Shown in pieces: positions 21,239 to 29,088 of a stretch of 32,498 bases of DNA (position 1 is the stretch's first letter; each line of letters starts with the position of its first letter). The stretch spans positions 1 to 32,498 of the forward strand of contig NZ_AODH01000008.1 in the NCBI RefSeq assembly GCF_000525915.1, in the 5' to 3' direction. The stretch comes from Brochothrix campestris FSL F6-1037 (GTDB lineage: Bacteria > Bacillota > Bacilli > Lactobacillales > Listeriaceae). A program made the translations under genes and the position numbers. The notes beneath the pieces were generated by a model that saw only the letters and a list, made by a program, of their open reading frames with translations, was not told where the DNA came from and searched no databases.

Positions 21239-21791
21239 AGAGTAGTGAGTAACTAACAGGAGTTACTGTCCCACCAACAGTAAAGCTGAATTAGCTTAGT
21301 AAACAGACACTTCGTTCAATTGTGTATTCTCGGTTGTCGAATTAAGGATAGATATTTTATAGAAAGAAGCTCGAATGCTTAAAGTCTCAATATCAGGTGT
21401 GCTAGCGCCATTTTCCTATCTTGACAGCGATTGTCTTGAAACATTAAGTTTATCAGCGATTGAGAGAGACTTTTTGAGAGCTGAGTAACCGTCTGCATCA
21501 TTAAAAACAAATGGTTCCTCAGCTATGACAGTTGACGTAATCATGAGTAGTATTGCGATTTTTTTAATTAACAGATAAAAGCTATCATAATTTAGAGCGA
21601 TTTAACAGTAACGACTTCAGTGATAGGATTAAGTCGCTGTTAGATATACGTGTTAGGCGAACGTTATAAAACGTGGAAGATAAGGCAGTCGGTTAGGAGT
21701 TCTGAACAATTACTCATTACAGAACGAATCATTTGCTTTTTAAAAGGATAGACACGAAAATAATCATGAAAGTATGAAAGGGGTATAACCA
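21239..21791. other. Decayed or non-coding stretch, no gene
   Basis: About 550 bp between the MFS relict and the next gene. No frame longer than about 43 codons and no clear terminator or repeat copy. It looks like eroded sequence. A promoter for the 175-aa gene should lie near 21700-21780, but none is obvious. Confidence 0.4.
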
Positions 21792-22319
21792 ATGTATCAA
21801 CGATGGCAACGAACTAAACATAAAGGACTTAAACTAATTTTCGCCTGTTTATTGTGTGCCGGCCTCTTATGTGGTGGCATGTATCTTGAAAGTCTCTCTA
21901 AACAAAAACAAGCAGATCAAGCTATTGCGGCAGTCATTGCTAGTTATGGCATCCCCACAGCGCAAATTATTGCAGATAGTGGTACAAATTACAGTTGGAA
22001 GATGGGGAATTACTATCGTAGTTTTACCACTAAAAAAGATATGGAAAATGAACGAAAGCGCCTGAAACGGCCTGAAAACAAAGCGGAAAATACGATGTAC
22101 ACCTATCAAAAAGGCAGTGATAAACTGGTCAAACGAACAAAAGATTTAGATAGTCCTGAGGACGTGGCTTTGGTCTACATTTTTTGCTATGACGACGGTA
22201 AGGTAACGATGTCATTTAATTATTTTGGAGCGGAATATAGTTTGCCACTTGAGACAGTGGCTGAACAACAAAAACTTAAGCAGTTTGCGTATCCGCCACG
22301 GGAACTATCAGTGAAATAA
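21792..22319 (+). CDS. Membrane-anchored protein of unknown function
   Basis: 175 aa, not recognised. The basic N-terminus (MYQRWQRTKHKGLK) precedes one hydrophobic segment LIFACLLCAGLLCGGMYLE (about residues 15-33). This is probably a signal anchor, or possibly a lipoprotein signal because of its Cys residues. The rest (about 140 aa) should be extracellular, is rich in Lys, Glu and Tyr, and contains KMGNYYRSFTTKKDMENERK and DLDSPEDVALVYIFCYDDGK. Start ATG behind AAAGGGG at normal distance; a terminator follows at once, so it is a single-gene unit. It sits between the decayed MFS operon and soj-parB. No homology claim is made. Confidence 0.8.
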   Translation: MYQRWQRTKHKGLKLIFACLLCAGLLCGGMYLESLSKQKQADQAIAAVIASYGIPTAQIIADSGTNYSWKMGNYYRSFTTKKDMENERKRLKRPENKAENTMYTYQKGSDKLVKRTKDLDSPEDVALVYIFCYDDGKVTMSFNYFGAEYSLPLETVAEQQKLKQFAYPPRELSVK

Positions 22320-22353
22320 AAACGGGTCAAACTACACGACACCGTTTTTTTTT
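22320..22353 (+). terminator. Rho-independent terminator of the 175-aa protein gene
   Basis: Stem AAACGG-GTC / GAC-A-CCGTTT with a 9-base loop and one bulged A, followed by a run of Ts. Confidence 0.8.
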
Positions 22354-22446
22354 GCTACAATTAAATAGTAGATGAAGACTTAATAAGACGTAATGAGCAC
22401 GTTGCTAGACGATTGACAGTCTAAACGAGAGAGTGAGTTGAGTCGG

Positions 22447-23208
22447 ATGGGGAAGGTTATTGCAATTGCTAATCAAAAAGGCGGTGTTGGGAAGACAACA
22501 ACCGCCATTAATTTAGGGGCGAGTTTAGCTATTATTGGTCACCGTGTGTTATTAATTGATACTGATCCACAAGGGAATACAAGCAGTGGAATTGGCGTTC
22601 AAAAGGCAACTGTTGAACAGTGTATTTATGATGTTTTGGTTGGTGGTATCGCGTTATCCGAAGTCATTAGACCTTCAGAAATAGCCAATCTTGATGTTGT
22701 ACCAGCCACGATTCAATTAGCCGGGGCAGAAATCGAGTTGGTCTCGATTATGTCACGTGAACGTCGCTTAGAAGATGCCTTGCAAGCCGTCAAAGACAGC
22801 TATGATTATATTATTATTGATTGTCCCCCGTCGCTCGGAATTATTACATTAAACGCTCTAACAGCAGCTGATGGGTTATTAATCCCTGTACAATGTGAAT
22901 TTTATGCCCTAGAGGGCTTAGCACAGTTATTAAATACAGTTAAACTTGTGCAACGGCATTTAAATAAGACACTTGTCATTGAAGGTGTCTTGTTAACAAT
23001 GTATGATGCACGGACAAACTTAGGTCAACAGGTTGTTGCCGAAGTGCAAAAATATTTCGGATCACAGGTTTATCAAACCGTTATTCCCCGTAATGTGCGT
23101 CTTAGTGAGGCACCGAGTTACGGCAAACCGGCTGTGATTTTTGATGTGAAATCGAAAGGTGCACAAGCCTATATTGAGTTAGCGAAGGAAGTGAAAGCAA
23201 ATGGCTAA
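22447..23208 (+). CDS. soj: Chromosome partitioning ATPase Soj (ParA)
   Basis: ParA-type ATPase working with ParB in origin segregation and control of DnaA; 253 aa. Deviant Walker A KGGVGKTTTA at residues 11-20, then LLIDTDPQGNTSSGIG (Walker A'), and DYIIIDCPPSLG (Walker B). The C-terminal part has VIPRNVRLSEAPSYGKPA, as in Soj proteins. The ATG at 22447 (MGKVIAIANQ) is preferred to an in-frame TTG 9 bases upstream because the family starts MGK; neither has a strong ribosome site. Its end overlaps parB by 8 bp, so the pair is coupled. Confidence 0.97.
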   Translation: MGKVIAIANQKGGVGKTTTAINLGASLAIIGHRVLLIDTDPQGNTSSGIGVQKATVEQCIYDVLVGGIALSEVIRPSEIANLDVVPATIQLAGAEIELVSIMSRERRLEDALQAVKDSYDYIIIDCPPSLGIITLNALTAADGLLIPVQCEFYALEGLAQLLNTVKLVQRHLNKTLVIEGVLLTMYDARTNLGQQVVAEVQKYFGSQVYQTVIPRNVRLSEAPSYGKPAVIFDVKSKGAQAYIELAKEVKANG

Positions 23209-24049
23209 AGGTTTAGGAAAGGGTATCGATGCTTTATTTGGTGATATGGGATTGGCAACAGATGAGACAATCGAAGATGTTCAACTCGTACAAATCACTT
23301 CAAATCCCTATCAACCGCGGACGTATTTTGCTGAAGAGGCATTGAACGAGTTAGCGGCATCGATTCGTCTCAATGGCGTATTACAGCCTGTTATTTTACG
23401 GAAGATGAAAAATAAGTACGAAATTGTTGCGGGTGAACGACGTTGTCGTGCCTCGAAGATAGCCGGTAAAGACAGTGTTCCAGCGATTATTCGAACATAT
23501 GATGACAAACAAATGATGGAATTAGCGATTTTAGAAAATCTCCAACGTGAAAATTTAAGTGCGTTGGAAGAAGCCACTGCGTATCAGTTATTAGTGGATA
23601 AGCAACAGCTGACCCAGGCGGAGATTGCTAAAAAGCTCGGCAAAAGCAGACCTTATATTGCCAACTATTTGCGGTTGTTAAAATTACCATCGGTAGTTAA
23701 AGCAATGATGGAGACAGAGCAACTATCAACAGGACAGGCACGTGCTTTACTCGGTTTAACAGATGTAAAACGAATCGTTCCAGTCGCTAAGTACACGGTG
23801 AAACAACAATTAACGGTGCGTCAGCTGGAACGCTATGTCACAGAGTGTAACGAACCAACACCTCAAAAAAGTAAGGCAGAAGCAGTGAAAAAGCCGCAAT
23901 TTATTCGTGCGACTGAAGCTGAATTGCAGCGTAAATTCGGCTCAGCCGTAGCGATTAAAAAGCAAGGTAAAAAAGGGAAAATTGAAATCGAATTTTTATC
24001 AGAAGCCGATTTCAATCGCATTTTAGATGTGTTAGAGATTGAATTATAA
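23201..24049 (+). CDS. parB: Chromosome partitioning protein ParB (Spo0J)
   Basis: ParB CTPase clamp that loads at parS and recruits SMC condensin; 282 aa. The N-terminus MAKGLGKGIDALFGDMG is the classical ParB start and carries the Arg/Lys-type segment that stimulates Soj. Next come NPYQPRTYFAEEALNELAASI, the CTP-binding motif GERRCRASK, ENLQRENLSALEEA, and the helix-turn-helix LTQAEIAKKLGKSRPYIANYLRLLKLP. The C-terminal dimerisation part ends RILDVLEIEL. It overlaps soj by 8 bp and is followed after 14 bp by the DUF951 gene. No perfect parS was found in this window. Confidence 0.97.
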   Translation: MAKGLGKGIDALFGDMGLATDETIEDVQLVQITSNPYQPRTYFAEEALNELAASIRLNGVLQPVILRKMKNKYEIVAGERRCRASKIAGKDSVPAIIRTYDDKQMMELAILENLQRENLSALEEATAYQLLVDKQQLTQAEIAKKLGKSRPYIANYLRLLKLPSVVKAMMETEQLSTGQARALLGLTDVKRIVPVAKYTVKQQLTVRQLERYVTECNEPTPQKSKAEAVKKPQFIRATEAELQRKFGSAVAIKKQGKKGKIEIEFLSEADFNRILDVLEIEL

Positions 24050-24063
24050 AGGGGAAAATTCAA

Positions 24064-24246
24064 ATGGAAAGAAACTATGATTTAAAGACCGTTGTTGAGA
24101 TGAAAAAACCACATCCATGCGGAACGAATGAATGGCAAATTATTCGAATGGGGATGGATATTCGGATTAAATGTTTAGGTTGTGGACATAGTGTACTCAT
24201 CGCCCGTCGTGACTTTGATAAGAAAATGAAACGTGTCCTTCGTTAA
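24064..24246 (+). CDS. yyzM: DUF951 family protein (YyzM-like)
   Basis: Small protein of 60 aa: it begins MERNYDLKTVVEMKKPHPCG and continues NEWQIIRMGMDIRIKCLGCGH. The motif KPHPCG...W..IR.G.DI.IKC..CGH, with Cys19 and the CLGC pair, suggests zinc binding and is the DUF951 signature. It is conserved next to parB or ychF in many Bacilli. Function unknown. Good AAAGGGG ribosome site. It probably belongs to the soj-parB transcript. Confidence 0.92.
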   Translation: MERNYDLKTVVEMKKPHPCGTNEWQIIRMGMDIRIKCLGCGHSVLIARRDFDKKMKRVLR

Positions 24247-24281
24247 TACGGTTATCATTCTGTATTTAAAAAGTCCTATGT

Positions 24282-24287
24282 TATACT
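24282..24287 (+). promoter_or_regulatory. Candidate -10 of the LCP gene
   Basis: TATACT at 24282-24287, 43 bp before the LCP start. No convincing -35 was seen, so this is tentative. Confidence 0.35.
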
Positions 24288-24329
24288 GACGTTTAGAGAA
24301 AAGATAATTGTGATTAAGGAGGAACTGAG

Positions 24330-25286
24330 ATGGCTGAAACAACACGTCAACAAAAAAGAAAGAAAAAACATCCGGTCAGAAATCTTATTTTATGGCTAAT
24401 TTTAATTCTTGTATTAGCTGTGGCAGGAACTGTCGGCTATGCGTATTACAAAGCACAATCGACAGTGAAAGAGATTAATGCACCGTTGAAAACCACATCC
24501 GAAAACATTGCTAAGAAAAAACCATTTAGTGTGTTGTTACTAGGCACAGATGATGACCTCAATAATAAGGGACGTAATCGTGCGGGGTTATCGGACACGA
24601 TGATTTTAGTGACAGTCAACCCACAAACGAATAAAACATACATGTTAAGTTTGCCACGTGATACACGAGTGCCAATCGTGGGGCACGGTACAGAAGAAAA
24701 AATCAATTCAGCCTTCGCCCATGGCGGCGCTCAAATGGCAGTTGATACTGTATCCTCATTTTTAGATGTGCCGGTGGAGTATTATGTGAGCATGAATATG
24801 GAAGGTTTTTCTCAGCTTGTTGATGCCGTTGATGGTGTGACCGTTAATAATACGTTGGAATTCAGTCAAGATGGCTCGAATTTTGCTGTTGGTACGCTCA
24901 AACTAAATGGAAAAGATGCGTTAAACTATACACGAATGCGCTATGAAGACCCTAAAGGTGATTTTGGTCGTCAACAGCGTCAACGCCAAGTCATTGAATC
25001 GGTTGTACAACAAACGTTATCAAGTAGTGTCTTATTTAACTACAATGATATTTTGGCGGCTATTGGCAAAAATGTTGAAACGAATTTTGAGACAGACGAC
25101 TTGGTCACAATGGCTAAAAACTATCGCAGCGTCGTCAATAATCTGTCAGAAGATACGCTCGAAGGTGGCACCGGAGAAACGTTACTTAATCCAGATGGTG
25201 AAACAACAAGTTGGTACTACGTAGTGTCAGATGAAGTTGTTTCTTCATATCAAGCGAAGGTGAAAGCCGTTTTAAAAGGTGAATAA
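24330..25286 (+). CDS. LytR-CpsA-Psr family cell-wall glycopolymer ligase
   Basis: LCP phosphotransferase that attaches teichoic acids or capsule polymers to peptidoglycan; 318 aa, single-pass membrane protein with an extracellular domain. Basic N-terminus (TRQQKRKKKHPVR), then helix LILWLILILVLAVAGTVGYAYY (about residues 19-40). LCP core: FSVLLLGTDDD, the Arg/Asp segment GRNRAGLSDTMILVTVNPQ, MLSLPRDTRVPIV, KINSAFAHGG, and NYTRMRYEDPKGDFGRQQRQRQVI. The catalytic acidic and arginine residues are present. Good AAGGAGG ribosome site. Several LCP paralogs usually exist and the substrate cannot be assigned. Confidence 0.95.
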   Translation: MAETTRQQKRKKKHPVRNLILWLILILVLAVAGTVGYAYYKAQSTVKEINAPLKTTSENIAKKKPFSVLLLGTDDDLNNKGRNRAGLSDTMILVTVNPQTNKTYMLSLPRDTRVPIVGHGTEEKINSAFAHGGAQMAVDTVSSFLDVPVEYYVSMNMEGFSQLVDAVDGVTVNNTLEFSQDGSNFAVGTLKLNGKDALNYTRMRYEDPKGDFGRQQRQRQVIESVVQQTLSSSVLFNYNDILAAIGKNVETNFETDDLVTMAKNYRSVVNNLSEDTLEGGTGETLLNPDGETTSWYYVVSDEVVSSYQAKVKAVLKGE

Positions 25287-25338
25287 ATAATGACAGTGAA
25301 ATCACGGCAGTTGTAGGCTGATTAGTGGTTTTAAATGG

Positions 25339-25372
25339 AAAAGCATCGACAGTTTATGTCGATGCTTTTTTT
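25339..25372 (+). terminator. Rho-independent terminator after the LCP gene
   Basis: Twelve-bp stem AAAGCATCGACA / TGTCGATGCTTT with loop GTTTA, then a T-run. It lies between convergent genes and has As on the other side, so it may serve both. Confidence 0.93.
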
Positions 25373-25400
25373 GACTGCTTTTTCAGTAGGTATCACAGCT

Positions 25401-26660
25401 TTAATGTTCACTCGCAATACGTGAATCAATAAAGTCAGCGAGATGTACCATTAGCTCAATTGTTGTACGCGGTTGTTGTGGTGACCCCCACTCGGCTTTG
25501 CCATGATGTGATTGAATTATCGCGATGGCATCGAGCCAAGCATTTAGCGGCAGCAACGTTGCTTGTTGATACATTGCCCGTGATAGATACATCACGCCAA
25601 GTTGGATGTGGCCAAAACGTTTGCCAATGACATCCATATCAATTGCTCCTGCGCGATAATGTGGCACTTCAAAGTCCGCGCCAAACCAGAGCTTGTATTT
25701 TTCGCCCGAATTATCACCAACCGTACTGTATTCGATGATTTTACCGATGTCATGAAAAATAATGCCAAACACCAACGTATTGATTGAACCTTGATCGTGT
25801 AAGTGAGCAGCTAACGTTTGCTGACAAATACTTAAAAGATGTTCACTCGCTTCAGAATAGCTGTTAAAGGGTAACCGTGGTTGCTCCTTTGCCACACTGG
25901 TGAGCATTTCTTGCCAACCTAACGATTGGAACAGTCGCACTAGCACATTAAAATGTTTTGCTAAGGTCAGCGGGTCATCACTCTGTGCGAAAATCGTTGT
26001 GGCAATCCGTAAAACTTCTACAGTATGTTGTAACAAACCACCGCGGTAGTTATGGTGATGGCCTTTGGCACCATAGCGTGTTGCAAAGTCAGTCCATACC
26101 TCATCGAGTAGCGTAAAGGTAGCTTGTTGATGCGCTTCATCAAGCAGGGAGATATAATAAAAAAATTCATCGACGATTGCTTGAAAGCTAACATCTTCTG
26201 GTAATTGTCGTTGCAACGCTTGGGCCGCCGTTTCATCTAAATGAAGTGGCTTAATTTGTGTACACATAATTGAAAAACGACCGCTCCCTTTCGGAAATTC
26301 ATTCATTTTCCCACTAATATGAGCGGCGGTTGTTTCAAGTAATTCCAATTGTTGCCGTCCATCGCCATTAACCCATTGTCGTCCTTCGAACGTCGCACTC
26401 GTATTTTCTAACTGAAAACTGATATATTTACCTTTATTAAGGGCTGTACCGACTAAAAAGGTGCCTGAAACGGGAAGCCCATCTGTTTGATTGAGCGTTG
26501 TGTCTGCTGTTATTGTCGACTTAATCGGTGTAGGGAAACGCCTCGCTAGCTGCTGATGTTGTAACTGAGCAAGTCCGGCTTCGATGGTTGCTATAGAGGG
26601 TTTACCATAAAAAGCTTTTTTGCCATCTTGACCTTCAAAAAAGAGTGTTTTAGTTTGCAT
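25401..26660 (-). CDS. YhaM-like OB-fold/HD-domain exoribonuclease
   Basis: 419 aa. The N-terminal 60 residues are of unknown type. An OB-fold-like part follows (about 62-155: VSGTFLVGTALNKGKYISFQLEN, then ISGKMNEFPKGSGRFSIMCTQIKPL), then an HD domain. HD metal ligands: HHHNYRGGLLQHTVEVL, FHDIGKI, and IIQSHHGKAEWGSPQQPRTTIELMVHLADFIDSR. This layout and SHHG...P.T.EA..L..AD..D match YhaM, a 3'-5' exoribonuclease, but the protein is about 100 aa longer than B. subtilis YhaM (314 aa), so it may be a divergent paralog. ATG at 26658-26660 with AGAGAGGA upstream. It is the only minus-strand gene in the right half and converges on the LCP gene. Confidence 0.85.
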   Translation of the reverse strand: MQTKTLFFEGQDGKKAFYGKPSIATIEAGLAQLQHQQLARRFPTPIKSTITADTTLNQTDGLPVSGTFLVGTALNKGKYISFQLENTSATFEGRQWVNGDGRQQLELLETTAAHISGKMNEFPKGSGRFSIMCTQIKPLHLDETAAQALQRQLPEDVSFQAIVDEFFYYISLLDEAHQQATFTLLDEVWTDFATRYGAKGHHHNYRGGLLQHTVEVLRIATTIFAQSDDPLTLAKHFNVLVRLFQSLGWQEMLTSVAKEQPRLPFNSYSEASEHLLSICQQTLAAHLHDQGSINTLVFGIIFHDIGKIIEYSTVGDNSGEKYKLWFGADFEVPHYRAGAIDMDVIGKRFGHIQLGVMYLSRAMYQQATLLPLNAWLDAIAIIQSHHGKAEWGSPQQPRTTIELMVHLADFIDSRIASEH

Positions 26661-26808
26661 AATTAATCCTCTCTTGTCGCAAATTAACGTGCTGTTTGGA
26701 TACTTCTATTGTAAATCGTTGGACAAAACATAGCTATTAAAATCATTTTTGATTTTATGGTATGATAGGAGAGACGGATTTTTGATTTCAATTTCATTAA
26801 AAAACCTC

Positions 26809-26814
26809 TATAAT
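26809..26814 (+). promoter_or_regulatory. Candidate -10 of ychF
   Basis: Perfect TATAAT, 39 bp before the ychF start; the -35 is weak (TTTCAA at 16 bases). The spacer also has to contain the divergent promoter of the YhaM-like gene. Confidence 0.5.
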
Positions 26815-26852
26815 ATAAAATACAATTAACGAGAATTAAAGGAGTGCAAACA

Positions 26853-27953
26853 ATGCCATTAACAGCCGGAATCGTTGGCTTACCAAACGTTGGTAAATCA
26901 ACCTTATTTAACGCAATTACAAAAGCTGGTGCAGAAGCAGCGAACTACCCTTTTGCAACAATTGACCCAAACGTAGGTCGTGTCGAAGTTCCAGACGAAC
27001 GTCTAGGCAAACTGATTGAAATGTATATCCCCAAAAAATCAATTCCCACAACATTTGAATTTACCGATATTGCTGGAATAGTACGTGGTGCGAGTAAAGG
27101 TGAAGGATTGGGTAATAAATTCTTATCTCATATTCGTCAAGTGGATGCCATTTGTCATGTTGTCCGTTGTTTTATTGATGAAAACATCACCCATGTTGAA
27201 GGTCGTATTAATCCTTTGGATGATATCGAAACAATCAACCTTGAACTTATTTTAGCGGATTTAGAATCAGTGGATAAACGTGTGAAGCGTGTTGAAAAGC
27301 TTGCGAAACAACGTGATAAAGAAGCGGTGGATGAATTAGCAGTGCTTGTAAAAGTACAAGAAGCATTAGAAAATAATAAACCGGCTCGTTCATTAGATTT
27401 AAGCGAAGATGAACAAGCAATCATGAACGGGTTGTTTTTACTAACATCTAAACCAGTCCTTTATGTGGCAAACGTTGCTGAAGATGAAGTAGCAGAAGGC
27501 AGTGAAAATCAATTTGTTGCAAGCGTACGTGAATATGCAGCAGCAGAAAAAGCTGAAGTTATCGTAATCTGTGCAAGTGCCGAAGAAGAAATTGCGGAAC
27601 TTGATGATAAAGATAAACTTGATTTCCTCGAAGCGATGGGCGTTGAAAAATCAGGCTTAGACTTACTGATCCATTCAGCTTACTCATTACTTGGTTTAGC
27701 AACTTACTTCACAGCGGGTGTGCAAGAAGTTCGTGCTTGGACGTTCCAACAAGGGATGAAAGCACCGCAATGTGCCGGCATCATTCACTCTGACTTTGAA
27801 CGTGGATTTATTCGTGCGGAAACTACAGCTTATGCTGATTTAGTTGAGTATGGATCAGAAAAAGCAGCCAAGGAAGCTGGACGTGTCCGTGCTGAAGGTA
27901 AAGATTACGTTGTGCAAGATGGCGATGTGTTACATTTCTTATTTAACGTTTAA
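26853..27953 (+). CDS. ychF: Ribosome-binding ATPase YchF (Obg family)
   Basis: P-loop protein of the Obg family that prefers ATP to GTP and associates with ribosomes; 366 aa, the standard length. G1: GLPNVGKSTLFNAITKAGAEAANYPF; G3: FTDIAGIVRGASKGEGLGNKFL; the altered G4 region KPVLYVANVAED; and the TGS domain near the C-terminus (VRAWTFQQGMKAPQCAGIIH, FIRAE, YVVQDGDVLHFLFNV). The ATG at 26853 (MPLTAGIVGLPN) is correct: AAAGGAG is 8 bases upstream, and an in-frame GTG three codons earlier lies in the ribosome site. The DUF1129 gene follows 19 bp later. Confidence 0.98.
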   Translation: MPLTAGIVGLPNVGKSTLFNAITKAGAEAANYPFATIDPNVGRVEVPDERLGKLIEMYIPKKSIPTTFEFTDIAGIVRGASKGEGLGNKFLSHIRQVDAICHVVRCFIDENITHVEGRINPLDDIETINLELILADLESVDKRVKRVEKLAKQRDKEAVDELAVLVKVQEALENNKPARSLDLSEDEQAIMNGLFLLTSKPVLYVANVAEDEVAEGSENQFVASVREYAAAEKAEVIVICASAEEEIAELDDKDKLDFLEAMGVEKSGLDLLIHSAYSLLGLATYFTAGVQEVRAWTFQQGMKAPQCAGIIHSDFERGFIRAETTAYADLVEYGSEKAAKEAGRVRAEGKDYVVQDGDVLHFLFNV

Positions 27954-27972
27954 TTAATAGGGGGAGTACTTG

Positions 27973-28639
27973 ATGGAACAAACATATGGTTTCAATCACG
28001 AAGGCTTAACGAAAAAAAAATCGACAATACATTGTGGATGTTGAACGTCATCTTCGTACGGCAGCAGTCTTGCCAGCCGATCAAATTAAAACATTAGTAG
28101 ATGAGATGGCGACCGAAGTACAGACCGCTCAAAAACAAAATGTAACAGCACGTCAACATTATGGCAAAACACCGCAACAGTTTGCGGCGGAACAAAATGA
28201 AGTTATCACGAAACCAAAACCAAAAGAAGCGTCTTGGTGGCTACGTGGTGTTGATGGTGGTTTACTCGTTATGGGAATTATGTTGCTTGCAGTTGCAGCA
28301 ACGGCCTTTATCGGCAAATCCAATGAAAGTGTCACATCGATTCCAATTTCATTAATTCTAATGTCGTTTGTAATTGGTGGGGCTGGGATGGCCGGTATGC
28401 AATATTACACGTTGAAAATTAGAGATCAAGGTAAAAAAGGCTTACTGAAGTATGCCTTATATGCAGTCGTATTTGTCATCGTGTGGATGTTGTTAGCCTT
28501 TGTCTTTACAGCTATCTTACCGGTTAACTGGAACATTGTCTTACAACCGCCAATGGCAATTATTCTCGGTGTGCTAGTCTTAGTATTAAAATGGTACCTT
28601 AAACGTAAATACAATATCACACCGATTACTCGGTTCTAA
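27973..28639 (+). CDS. DUF1129 family membrane protein, one apparent frameshift
   Basis: Starts at ATG 27973 after AGGGGGAG. It reads MEQTYGFNHEGLTKKK and then shifts and stops within 10 codons. Removing one A from the A9 run at 28012-28020 gives GLTKKNRQYIVDVERHLRTA and an open frame to 28639, 221 aa in total. The N-terminal half is soluble; four membrane helices follow (about residues 94-111, 121-141, 156-180 and 188-205), ending KRKYNITPITRF. The family is DUF1129, often directly downstream of ychF in Bacilli; its function is unknown. The lesion is of the same kind as those in dnaA, so assembly error is likely. Confidence 0.85.
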
Positions 28640-28644
28640 CATTT

Positions 28645-28951
28645 GAGACCTTCAGCAAAATGCTGAAGGTCTCAGACTGAAGATAAACGCTGTTCTAGGT
28701 CGTCAATGCTTCGCCTTATTGAAGTCGAGTACCATTTGTACACTCACCTCAAAGGCTCGTGTTTCCTAGAACAAAAGAATTTAAAGTCGTTCTAAACTTG
28801 GGTGATTTAAATACTAGAGGATATAACAACGTTTCTATTCAGTTTTATCATCTTGTAGACAAACTCGCTTGACCACTTTCCACAGAAAAAACAGTTTGAT
28901 TCGACTTTGTCTACAATCTGAAACCTTCAGCTAAATGCTGAAGGTTTTTTT
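28645..28951 (+). repeat. Terminator-associated repeat element, copy 4 (complete, hairpin on both sides)
   Basis: Left hairpin at 28645-28673: perfect 13-bp stem GAGACCTTCAGCA / TGCTGAAGGTCTC, loop AAA, no T-tract. Right hairpin at 28921-28947: same core, AAACCTTCAGC / GCTGAAGGTTT, followed by Ts. The 248-bp insert begins CAGACTGAAGATAAACGCTG (end A) and ends GACTTTGTCTACAATCTG (end B). Inside, GTTCTAGG near its start pairs with CCTAGAAC (about 28767-28774), and AACAACGTTTCTATTCAGTTT is shared with copies 1 and 6. It is oriented opposite to copy 3 relative to the upstream gene. Confidence 0.88.
28921..28951 (+). terminator. Distal terminator of the ychF-DUF1129 unit
   Basis: Eleven-bp stem AAACCTTCAGC / GCTGAAGGTTT, loop TAAAT, seven Ts. 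It is the T-bearing copy of the duplicated hairpin. Confidence 0.92.
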
Positions 28952-28961
28952 AGCTTATCTG

Positions 28962-28990
28962 TGGACAAAAGACATGAGATTATGTATGGT
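28962..28990 (+). promoter_or_regulatory. Candidate promoter of the formate dehydrogenase gene
   Basis: TGGACA (28962-28967), exact 17-base spacer, TATGGT (28985-28990). The predicted start of transcription is near 28997, the first base of the structured leader. Confidence 0.55.
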
Positions 28991-28995
28991 GTAAG

Positions 28996-29046
28996 TGCGG
29001 GTGAAAGCGCAACCAAAATCGACGTCGAGGAATCGTGAAACTCGCA
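28996..29046 (+). promoter_or_regulatory. Structured 5' leader of the formate dehydrogenase gene
   Basis: A closing helix of 7 bp (TGCGGGT 28996-29002 with ACTCGCA 29040-29046, one G-U pair) encloses about 37 bases that include TCGACGTCGA, which is self-complementary, and GAGGAATCG. The ribosome site AAAGGAGG lies about 30 bases further on. It could be a 5' stabilising structure or a ligand-sensing element. I do not recognise a known riboswitch class. Confidence 0.4.
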
Positions 29047-29088
29047 TTAATTAGGGTGATTTAATCATTTAATTAAAGGAGGAAACAC

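Noticed and set aside
21416-21544. Minus-strand 42-codon frame with a helix-turn-helix-like end (IADKLNVSRQSLSR)
   Set aside because: No ribosome site, very short, in eroded sequence with similar-sized frames on the other strand. Could be a gene fragment, but the evidence is too thin.
24943-25224. Plus-strand open frame of 93 codons
   Set aside because: Shifted-frame shadow inside the LCP gene.
28996-29046. Known riboswitch (tetrahydrofolate, ZTP, glycine, fluoride or guanidine type)
   Set aside because: None of the conserved core sequences I can recall for these classes is present.
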